DNA of 64,000 nucleotides, from assembly GCA_016808115.1 (NCBI GenBank), contig JAEQBH010003872.1:1-64000 (forward strand), given 5' to 3'. The position numbers and the translations under genes were made by a program. The stretch comes from Tetrastigma voinierianum. Taxonomy: Eukaryota > Streptophyta > Magnoliopsida > Vitales > Vitaceae. A model generated the notes under the pieces. It did not search any database. It saw only the letters and a program-made list of their open reading frames with translations, and was not told where the DNA came from. Below, piece after piece: positions 48,895 through 58,296 of the stretch (position 1 is its first letter; each line of letters opens with the position of its first letter).

Positions 48895-50394
48895 TATATG
48901 GGCGACCCCTACGTCTTCGCCCTCGACTATTATCTACATGTCAAATAAGCGAGTTAATTCCTAGCATGATATCTCTAAGGCATAAATACAGCCCCGAGAC
49001 ACTATTCACATACAGAAATAATATTTTATGCACAATGTCTTTGCATTTATAGGTAATGCAAGACATAATTTTATTTTATTAAATCGTAATCAACATCAAA
49101 AATTTTATTTTAGAAAATTTCATTTTTTTAAAAATTTGATTTGATTTGATTTTTATTTTTTTTATTTTTTTTATTTTTTTATTTTTTTGAAAAATCTTGT
49201 GAACAGTGTTCATGAGCAGTGAATCCCAAGCGTTATTTGAAAGTGCGAAACGTTGCAGTCGAGCTAGGTTGGGTGCCGCGGTGCGCACTGACGGACCATG
49301 TTTGCGGCGCGTAGTGCCAGTTGCCCTTGATACCCGGTGCATATGCGCTACGGCCGTCTTGCGCCTTCGCGCCCGTGCCTGGCGTGCCGTCGTGTCGTGG
49401 CTGTGACCCAGCGAATTATGCACGAAACTTTATTTGCGCGCGGGTAATAACCGTGCCCGTAGTGTGCTCGTACCTTGTCGCGACTCTGCTTGGCGGAGTG
49501 TTGTGGCTGGCTGGCTGCTTGACTGTGTCGCGGTAGCGGTGCCGTGTATCGCGACCCAGGGTCGCCTAAACCTGATACAAGAGCTAGCTGTATCATGACC
49601 ACAGTCCCCACCAGCGCAGCAGGCAGGTGTCGCTTGTGTGCCGTAGGTATTCGGAATTTCTGGTTTGTATCGTGGTAGAGTAGGCCGATATCTCGTGGCC
49701 GGGCCGTGTCGTGCGCAGCGCCTGCAGCGGCTACCTCCCTACCTAGCCTAGCCTGTTTGTGTCCACCCCGATACTGTCTGGCGGCATCGTGACCAGTGAC
49801 TTAATAAGACGATACTTGGCCCCTCACACTTAGCTCTTTTTCACACATTTTTTTTCTCTCATTCCAGCTATTGGAAAACCTCCCGAAAAATATTTATATT
49901 TTTCATTTTCCAATAAACCAAATAAATTTATTAAAATTTATTTTATCCATTTTTTTTTCAATTTTACACACTGTAAGAAGTAAAAAAAAAATTTCTTCAC
50001 ATCATTTTTTTTCCCATTTAATTTTGGACTATTTGCCCAAAATTCTCGAACACCTAAGGTTATATTTCTCGGCCCTAGTGTTCAACGTTTTTCCTATACT
50101 ATTCACCAAGCATACAATTTCAATCACAATTCACACACATGATCACACTATCACGCCCAACATACAACTCGTGTTATACACACCATCCTGCAATTAGACA
50201 CCATGCATGCGGTGTTCTATTCTGTCTGCTGCTTAAGTGACTTCCTAGGCAATCACGTACACAAACTCTAACATCGAGGCTATACAGTATGATGTTCTTA
50301 CATAATGACCATGACCTAAGCCCAGTCTCCCAATCCCTAGGTTTCATTTTACCTAAGCTCGCCCAGAGCTCCTAAGGTAATACGTTTACACCTT
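48895..50394 (-). other. Gypsy leader with a GC-rich CpG island-like core
   Basis: Non-coding leader between primer-binding site and gag. The 49,200-49,800 core is strikingly GC- and CpG-rich and contains TTGTCGCGACTC, TGTCGCGGTAG, GTATCGCGACCC, GTATCGTGG and CATCGTGACC, variants of the palindrome array in LTR C. Long frames here on both strands reflect composition. Confidence 0.55.
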
Positions 50395-50406
50395 AGCTCG
50401 ATACCA
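50395..50406 (-). promoter_or_regulatory. Gypsy primer-binding site
   Basis: The plus strand reads AGCTCGATACCA, so the minus strand reads TGGTATCGAGCT, two bases inside the 5' LTR end. It matches the initiator tRNA-Met-type site TGGTATCAGAGC with an indel. Confidence 0.7.
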
Positions 50407-50408
50407 TC

Positions 50409-50936
50409 TTGGCGCGCCCCAGCCCGGGGTTTCGTTGACAACCCCGTCAACCCGCGGAATACTCGTGGATGTCGGGTAAACTTGGCCTGCAGCTTACGAA
50501 AAAATCGAGGCGATCTCGCTTTTTGTGCGGGAGCTCTACCAATTATAACAGATCCCTAACCATATACAATGACCACACAGGGTCCAAATTCAAGTAAAAT
50601 AATGGCCTCTTAGATTTTTGCAAATGACATGCTAAGTGAAATATATCGACCAAATATATATGTCGTAAGTTCGAGAGTTTTTCACATTCTTCTTATCTGA
50701 CGTATATTAAACCTTAGAATTTTTAATACATGTATACAGACCAACTACCAAAACCACAACCAGGCTTTTCTTCTCCGACGACTCCAATGAGTGCGCCTTC
50801 TCGGTGCTCCTTATTTTGAAATGAGTGATCCCTCGACGAGGTGAGCAAGCTAGTAGAGAGATAATTTCCTACGGGTTACTCCCACCTAAGTGCACATGCA
50901 TGGCAAAACAAACACATTCAAGTAATTACATGAACA
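50409..50936 (-). mobile_element. 5' LTR of the gypsy element, truncated
   Basis: Starts TTGGCGCGCCCCAGCCCGG, altered from TGTGACGCC, and contains GTTGACAACCCCGTCAACCCG, GGTGAGCAAGC and CCTAAGTGCACATGCATGG like the 3' LTR. It ends after AAGTAATTACATGAAC, where sequence of LTR D begins. The remaining 1.3 kb or so is missing. Confidence 0.8.
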
Positions 50937-51430
50937 TCACGCCCCGATCCGGCGAGCCCGATTGGCGGATCGGGCAGTCCGGCGTGATCGCATCTATACT
51001 ATACTGGCCTTTCTTGGGACTCTCATTTGACATGTTCTTACTCGAGGAGAAATTTGTACTGGCTACTATTGGTGCGCAACAATTTATTAATAACAAAAAA
51101 ATCATTACACATATACAAAGGAACCTACCATAGAAGTGTCCATACAATTTATATACATATCTGAGTCCCATTTTTATACATTTAAAATTTTTCTATTACA
51201 AACATCGATTGCTTGAGCGTGGCCCGGTGAGCACATATCCCGAGTCGACCTTCTTTCTTGATGTGGAATGTCTGTCCTCTATCCTTGTGCCTTAAATACT
51301 TTCTGGCGGATTGAACGCGTCTTTAGCTTTGCGCTTAGTGGGAACATAAACATGGACAACCACCAATAGTGGTATCCTGGCGAAGCTTATACATATGCAT
51401 ATTATCTATCTATACACATTTATATTGCTT
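50937..51430. mobile_element. LTR family D fragment
   Basis: Begins ATCACGCCCCGATCCGGCG and shares CCCGATTGGC with the start of LTR B. Further words (GGTGAGCACATATCCCGAGTC, GCGCTTAGTG) fit a gypsy LTR. It has an internal inverted pair ATCACGCC...GGCGTGAT at 50,938-50,989. No second terminus or target duplication is seen. Confidence 0.5.
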
Positions 51431-51658
51431 GTGTGGGGTTCTAGTGAAGCTTCTCTTTGGCGGCAAAATGTCGCAAGAAGAGATAAGCTGAAAAATAGAA
51501 AAAAAAAAAAAAGGGGAAGAAACAAATAGGGTGCAAAAAGAGCGGTTGTTTGTGCAAGTGTAAAATACTTGTGTTTTGTATCATATCATGGTTCAGAAAA
51601 TGCTGAGGTACCATTGTGTATGCAGATTGCATATCATATTTAGGATCATGATCATGTC

Positions 51659-51744
51659 TCCATTTATGGAGTTTTTTGGGTCTCTGCCAAGAGTTTTTAT
51701 ATATATGAACTCTTGGCAGAGAGCCAAAAATCTCCATAAATGGA
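51659..51744. ncRNA. Near-perfect 37 bp stem-loop
   Basis: Arms 51,659-51,695 and 51,708-51,744 are inverted repeats pairing at 35 of 37 positions, around a 12 nt AT-rich loop (TTTATATATATG). Mismatches are at arm positions 14 and 22. The size and shape suit a young plant MIRNA-type or siRNA-producing hairpin, or a tiny foldback transposon. It lies about 0.3 kb before the SOD pseudogene. No known miRNA sequence is recognised in it. Confidence 0.6.
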
Positions 51745-52060
51745 CTAAGTATTGATGCATTAATTACCGATCTATAATGGGTAGAGTAGGATGATTACAT
51801 ATTTTAGTTTGTGTATAAAGGGCTATACCTTTCCCTTGGTGTTAGCAAATCATTACTTAGTCTAAGTATTGACAAGTGTTTTTACTTTTCATTTATTTTC
51901 GTTAGCTTTTTATCATGGATTGATTATTGATTTCAATCAAGCCTTTCATATGTAAAAACCTCTTGTTGCTTTAATGTTAAATATAGCGTGTTTCCTCATA
52001 CGCCAGAGGGACTTTAAGCTTGTATTTCTTACTATATTTTCTTTTAGATCGCATAGAAAA

Positions 52061-54231
52061 ATGATGAAGGTTGTTGCCGTTCTTAACAGCAAAGAAGGTG
52101 TTTCTGGAACCATCTACTTCGCTGAAGAAGGAGATGGTAAGTTAAAAATCTACCTAGTTTATCTGGGTGAGCAATGAAATTAGATTGCTAGGTTTACCTA
52201 TAAATTGATTATTATTTTTTTCTCAATTCTTTAGGTTCAACCAGTCATTGGGAGTATTTCTGGGCTAAAGCCTGGACTTCATAGCTGTGTGCATGCCCTT
52301 AGGAACATATGACAGCAAATGGTTGCATGTCAACTGGTATTGTGGAATTATTAGTTACTTTATTTATACATCCTTCATCATTGGGTTAGACATCCTCTGA
52401 TTTCCTGCATGGATTCTTCTTAGCTCAAGTCTTTTGTTTATTTATTTATTTATTATTTGGGACCTCATTTCAATCCTACTGGAAAAGAACATGGTGCTCC
52501 TGAAGATGAACTGATGACATGCTGGTGATTTAGGAAATGTCAATGTTGGTGAAGATGGTATGTATTATGTACTCCATTGTAATGAACTGTTATACAATAT
52601 TATTGTCTGCCCTGGCATTGCTATTTTTTTTTTTAGGCAATCATTTTTCTTAGATGCTTGTATAGATAGGAATCTAGGTGATATGAATGAACATCTGTTT
52701 TGTAAATCTGGTTTCATCTTCCATAGCAATTTAATGTGTTTTCCATTTTATTGTGTGCTTTTTCAGGTACTGCTAATTTCAAATCATTGACAAGCAGGTA
52801 GGTGTTTTTCAACCTCTATTTCTTGTTATTCTTTTAGTATTTTCTCATATCTGAAGACCAGCCAGGTTGAAATTTAGTTATCTAAAAGGTGTATTTCTCT
52901 TTTTAAAGATTCCTGTCACTGGACCAAACTCCATCGTTGGAAGGGCTGTTGTTGTCTACGCTGATCCTGATGACCTTGGAAAGGGTAAGCTGTAAAATGA
53001 CTATCTATGAGCTCTTTTTTTCAGGTGTTTCCCCTTTGTGCTATTGCTAATCAATGCACAGCTAATTAATAATGGATTAGAATGAACTGTCCAGTCATAG
53101 CTTGTGACAAAAGTTAATTTATATTTTTTTCTGGAGCGATTGAAGTGAGAAAGTTCCATCTTACAGAGTTTGAACAAACATGTTTTTACTTGTCCCATCA
53201 ATTTGTGCAATGTCATCATTTTTATTCCCGTGATGGGTGTTATGCAGGATGAGTATTTTTATTGATCTTATATAAACTGTGCAAGATGAATTTTAGAGAG
53301 AAATTTGTGTGGACTTGGGTCAGAATTCAAATCCTGTTTTTATGAATGTGGATGATTGTTTGAAGAGATGTAATTACTTTGAAAATAGAATCAGTTTCTT
53401 TTTTCAAATCATGCCTTTGTTGTGTCAATAGGGAGGTACTTGATGTTACCTCATTTTTACGAGGATGTACTGATATACTACACTAAATCAGGGGATTCGA
53501 AGCTAAATATTAGAAATCCGTATGGAGATTGTCATAATATTGTTTTCTAAGCTAAAAAACCCTTCTAATATGGCGCCCAAGTGGGAATGACTTGACTTTG
53601 TTAAGACTATAGACACGTGTTTCTATTTTTCATCTTTATTCTTATTTTAGCTTTTGAGCATATCTTTGCTTTCTTGGCGTGCAATAACAGTTTCTTCTCT
53701 ATATTCTATTTCTGTGGGGGCATGAGGCTCAGCAAAAGCACTGGGAATGCTGGTGGCAGAGTTGCCTGTGGTAAGCAAATTTTTTTATTCTTTTCTTTGT
53801 AGTGAGAGAAAAGAACAAAAAAATGAATTTGGGTGTGGTGGTGGTGTTGGGTTTGTGTTGTTCTTCGTGACAATCAAAACATGAATTTGGGTTTCTTCCT
53901 CAAATTTTGTTATGCTAATTATTTCAGGTGTAAGTGCTTTTAAATATTTACTTCTTATTCTCCCTTTTTTTCCCACGGTAGCAGACCGAGAATTTATTTT
54001 CAAAAATATGATGGGGATAAAAGTGCAACTATTCCACTTTATTTGTTCTTTGAATGCGCGCACTTGTAAGATAAATTTTGTCTATGATGTTCTTTGGGAT
54101 CATAAAAGATGGCATATGGGGGGGTTTCTCCATTAGAATTTTACATATGTTGAATATTTATCTTATTCAATGTTTGACCCTGAAGTTGTGGTTCTTTTAT
54201 CCGTGTAGGAATTGTCAGACTGCAGGGCTAA
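52061..54231 (+). pseudogene. Cu/Zn superoxide dismutase, seven-exon pseudogene
   Basis: Exons: 52,061-52,136 (MKVVAVLNSKEGVSGTIYF), 52,235-52,336, 52,461-52,557, 52,767-52,797, 52,909-52,984 (VTGPNSIVGRAVVVYADPDD), about 53,714-53,770 and 54,209-54,231 (GIVRLQG, stop). Most keep GT and AG splice sites, and a 5' UTR acceptor is visible at 52,046. Cytosolic CSD dismutates superoxide using copper and zinc. Defects: exon 2 has lost the first His of the copper-binding HVH motif and gains a stop after HALRNI; the acceptor of exon 3 reads GG. Exon 3 has a frameshift after APEDEL, exon 4 has an extra base, and exon 6 has an extra G in the HELSKSTG region. Introns are retained, so it arose by duplication, not by retrotransposition. 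Confidence 0.92.
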
Positions 54232-54254
54232 ACCACTTGTTCTCTGGGGTGAGC

Positions 54255-55335
54255 ACATGTAGTTGGAAGATAAGTTTGTTGTTTTGTCATGCACGAGAGA
54301 AGCCCTAGGTTGAGACTCGAAGCTTGAGAAAGAATAAGAGAAGAAAGGTTGTCCTTTATGATGGTAGGTGCATGGGATGTTATGGTATATGGTTTTGTGT
54401 TATTTCCCAATTATAATCCAATCTAAAACTTCCTCTAGTGTTGCATCTAGAAGCTCACAAAAGTGATAGTGTTTTGGGTATTTCTCTTTGGATCTGTGGT
54501 AATTAGGAATGAATAAAAGAATTGGACAGGAAAAGATGCATCTGATGTGGATGTGTTTGCATCAAATTAATAATTGGGAAAAAACTATGAAAATGCTTTT
54601 AGATGCCACATCGTGCAAGTCGGTGGTAGGTACTTACGCAGCCGAAGCGGTCCTTGTCGGCACAAATCGAGGAACTATGTCGTCGTGTAAGTGGGATATG
54701 TAATAACTAATTCTCTATTATATTCGTTTGTCCTCGGCCTCAACTCTTTTTGTCTATAATGTTGTTCATAGAAATGTCTTGAGTGATGACCATGGACATG
54801 AGCTGCTCTGGGCTTTTTGAGCATACCTTGAATCCATTTGGAATCCGAAAAGTACATGTTAAGTAAAGAAATTTCATTTGAATCCGAAAAGTAGGGAAAG
54901 AAAATATAGAGGATATAAAAATTTGAAGACAAATAGAAAATAGGTTTAAATTTATTGAATTAATTTGATATGTTTATTGAAACTTATTTTATTTGTTTCT
55001 AATAAAAAAAAAAGTAGAAATTTAAAGGGAAATTTTACTTATTATATTTGATTTTTTTATATATTTTTGTGGTATGCAAAGATTTGGTATATTTTTCTAT
55101 CTCTAAAGTAATTTCCAGGTTCCTGTATGGGTGTGGGGGCTTTATACAACACTAGTGAATGTGTGTTGGTTTAAGTATAACACAAGTTGTGTGGAAGTGG
55201 AGCTGGTTTGTGGATATTTGGATTGCATGAACTTTATGGTTTATCCATTCATATTTTTTTATTAATTCTAACTACCCAAACTTATGAGATGGGTTTGTGA
55301 CATGAGAGCAAGAAGATGGAGCCTAAGCAAAACAG
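54255..55335. repeat. SOD 3' flank, duplicated in the 35-38 kb region
   Basis: Starting just after the SOD stop, GGTGAGCACATG, GTTTTGTCATGCACGAGAGAA and CTTGAGAAAGAATAA match blocks at 35,512-35,600 and 36,695-36,790. The later part (54,740-55,335) matches 37,900-38,430. No gene is recognised within it. Confidence 0.75.
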
Positions 55336-56700
55336 TGATGTTCCAAAATAATTTTGTTTTTCGAAAAAAAAAAATATCAATCTCAAAATATCACATGTTG
55401 TATAATAATGTTCAAAACTAATATGTCCTAGTATATCATAAAATCATAGTTGGTGATTATGGTTTTTCTTAAATTTAAGTATTGGTAATTAGGGTTTTAA
55501 CCATTTAAAAAAATAAATTTTAATTTTAAGCTTAAAGCAGCAATTATCGAAATTACGGTTTAACTATTAAAAAATATGTAGTCATTTAAATATTTTAAAA
55601 AATTTAAAATTATGGTTTTTGTGACGTGGTGACAGGGCGCCTTTGAAATTTGGACAAAGCTCTAAACAAAATAGAAGAGGTTACGTGCTTGGGGACGGAA
55701 TTCATCAGCGTTGGCCAAAAGATTGTATGCACTTTGGATGTTCTCCGATTCCATCTTACCACTATAAATCCTTGGACTTCCTGGTGCTAGCTATCCTTAC
55801 ATGTGATAAGGCTTGTTTCTGATATGACCAATTTTTAAAAAGCTAAAAATGATTTCTAAACTGGCTTTTAGCATTTTGGATTTTCCCTAATTTATTAATA
55901 TGCCTAGTTTTTAATTTTAACTCTCTATTTTCATCATAAAATTGAGTAAATTAAATAATAAATGATTTTAAATTGTTGAAAGTTCAAAATATAAAAATAA
56001 AATATTTATTTCTCCTACCATATTTTTATATTTACTTTTTCATAATTCTTATACGTCCTTTCTATAGATTAAGAAATGTCACGATAAAAGATTGAAAAAT
56101 AGTTAATTTTATTAAAATTAATAAGATTATTTACAAACTCTAAGCTCAAATAACATTTCTCTACACTCATCTTCTTTTTAATATCTTCAATTTTTTTTTT
56201 ATAATATATTGTTTTAATTCAATTATTTGCTTTACTTTTACTTTGTTCTTTTAAACTAAATTTTTATTTTCTCATATTTTTAAGACTGTATTATTATTAT
56301 TATTATTTAATCATTAGTATTAATATCTTTATTAATTTATATCGTTTATCGATTTTGTTAAGTTTTTTAAAAATAAGGATAATTAGTTATATAAATTTTC
56401 AGGATTGAACTAAAATTTAATTTGTTTGTAATTGAAAAAAAAAATGTAAAAATAGAGAAGAAGATGTCCCAGAAGAAGAAGATAAATAAAAGATACAAAT
56501 CCAAATATTTATATTTTATTATATATTTTCAGGTGGGAATTCAATATTTTGTTTTTTTATATTACTAGTTTAATCTTGTGTTTTGATTTCTACTTGAAAA
56601 CAATAACTAATAATATATTTTTTATTCGAGTTTATAATGAAAAGATCGCTGCATGTAAGATGAGTAAAGAGGTATAAAATAGTTATATGTTAATATTCTG
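55336..56700. other. AT-rich, no gene recognised
   Basis: A more GC-balanced patch at 55,615-55,800 (GTGACGTGGTGACAGGGCGCC) might be a gene or transposon fragment, but no motif is recognised. Confidence 0.45.
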
Positions 56701-56779
56701 ATGTCAGGGCGTCAAATGGTGAAGAGGGAAAGTAGAATATGATCTAGCGACTTTCAAACCCCATAGCGAGGTTCTCACC

Positions 56780-57060
56780 TCTTTTGTGCACTTGTGATTC
56801 GTGCAAGGTAATTAAAAATCAGAGAAAGAAAATAAGAACACAGATTTTTCATGATTCGGTAGCATGCCTACATTCACGGGAAGGGCGGTTCAAACTTTCA
56901 CTGAAATAGGGTTACACATGAGGGTATTTATAATAACCCTAGATATGATAATTTAAAAATACCATATATGACTATATCGCACCATACCATTTTAGCCTTG
57001 GGCAAGTGCAACCCAAACTCAAAATCTTCCCTTTCGTTCATGTACCGCTCCACTTTGACA
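56780..57060. mobile_element. Possible copia LTR fragment
   Basis: ATGATTCGGTAGCATGCCTAC followed by ACGGG, GGTTACACATGAGGGTATTT and TATAATAACCC resembles, from memory, the 3' part of plant copia LTRs. No termini are seen. Confidence 0.35.
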
Positions 57061-57229
57061 CTTGCCTACCCTTTCACTCTCAATATGAGCCACATGTCAT
57101 AATACCCCTTGTCCCTCCTCATACTTTCCTCTTATTATTTGATTCCAAAGAGCTTTCCTTTGGTTTCATGTACCGCCAACTCTAGAAAAAATGGATAGAT
57201 TCTTGATCCCTAGTCCCTTTTTTTTTTCT

Positions 57230-57780
57230 TATCAAAGCACACCACCTTCCACTTCACCAAGTGAGGTTGTCGTTCAAGAACCCCTCCACCCCATAAAAAA
57301 TATCTTGATAGTTCAATTTCTCTTTCCTCTAACCACTCTAAGGATAGGATGAGGGACGAAATAAACTAGGAGCTAGCCAGGGTGCTCTCAATCAAAGTAA
57401 GCCTACCATCCTTAAGTAATGGCAGAGTCTCTTCCACATGGCAATCTTCTTTTAAGTCTCTCCCTGCACACCATCCCGAGCCGGTCTGGATTTGAGAGAG
57501 AAGGGCTCCCAGGTAAACCCAAATGGAGTGGAAGGAAGATTACCAACCTTTTGATCTCGATAACCAAAATTTTGGGCTTTCCCAGCCCTACAGTATAGCT
57601 CACTCTTGCTCAAATTGATTTTTAAGCTTGAAATTGTCTCAAAACCGCGTAGAAGGCAAGCACCCAAATTATTGTCATTTGATCCTTGGATGCCTTACAA
57701 AGATCAGTGTGTATCATCCACAAATAACCCAAATGGGACACATCAATCCCCTCACTTCCTCTTCCCTTAACATAAGTTTC
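57230..57780 (-). pseudogene. LINE (L1-type) reverse transcriptase fragment
   Basis: The minus strand encodes VSHLGYL, then the catalytic-loop relic VDDTHTDLC (family FADDTLIFC), KASKDQM, GFETISSLKINLSKSELY and VGNLPSTPFGFTWEPF. It ends with FFMGWRGS and LGEVEGGVL, matching the palm-thumb order of plant L1 reverse transcriptases. The enzyme copies LINE RNA at nicked target DNA. Several frameshifts and stops, no endonuclease and no poly(A) end are seen: a decayed internal piece. Confidence 0.8.
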
Positions 57781-58296
57781 ATATTAATACGGAGTTTAGA
57801 GAACTTAGGTTCTAGAATAAGAACAATGGAAGGTTTTTCAGAAATTTTCATTTAATGCATGCAACTTCTAGGTGTATACTAGGGCTGTGTGGTGTCGTTC
57901 TAATATAATGTTTGATAACTTGATATCATACATTCTAAATTTGAGAACATGGTTTCTGATGCTAAAATATGATAATGGATTATGATGTCATCTAAGAAAG
58001 CCTAGGCACTAAATGACCAAAAATGCAAATATAGTCGCGTTGATTTCATAATTAGAGATCATAATTGAATAACTTAAAAGAGAACTGATCTTTCTAACTA
58101 ATCAATACCGAAGCTTAAATATAAATAGATTCTGATTATTGTACATATTGAGGGGGTATAAATGATAGTCATTCGAATCATGTTATGCGGGATTAATAAT
58201 CAAGTACATTATAACTAATTAGACTAATCTAATAAATCGAGAAGATGTCTTTATTATAAGGATTGTCTTTTTATTAGGCATTCTTGAATATATTTT
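57781..58296. other. No gene recognised
   Basis: AT-rich spacer between the LINE fragment and the next solo LTR. Confidence 0.5.

Larger units (their letters stand above)
44239..50936 (-). mobile_element. Ty3/gypsy (Tekay/Del-like) element of family A with both LTRs
   Basis: The only family A member with internal sequence. In minus-strand order: a truncated 5' LTR (50,936-50,409), a tRNA-Met-type primer-binding site, a leader (50,394-48,895), gag, an LTR-like insertion with a tandem array, integrase, a polypurine-type region and the 3' LTR (46,047-44,239). Protease, reverse transcriptase and RNase H are not recognisable. The left flank TCATC (44,234-44,238) could be the target duplication; its partner was lost where LTR D abuts the 5' LTR. 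Coding blocks are broken by many small indels although CpG sites are well kept. Confidence 0.8.

Noticed and set aside
49079..49611. Long frames on both strands in the GC-rich leader
   Set aside because: High GC lowers stop frequency; no domain, and frames overlap antisense.
51659..51744. miR398 precursor (which would target SOD)
   Set aside because: Neither arm resembles miR398 as I know it; the link is only proximity.
52061..54231. A functional Cu/Zn SOD gene
   Set aside because: Stop in exon 2, lost copper-ligand His, lost AG at the exon 3 acceptor and several indels.
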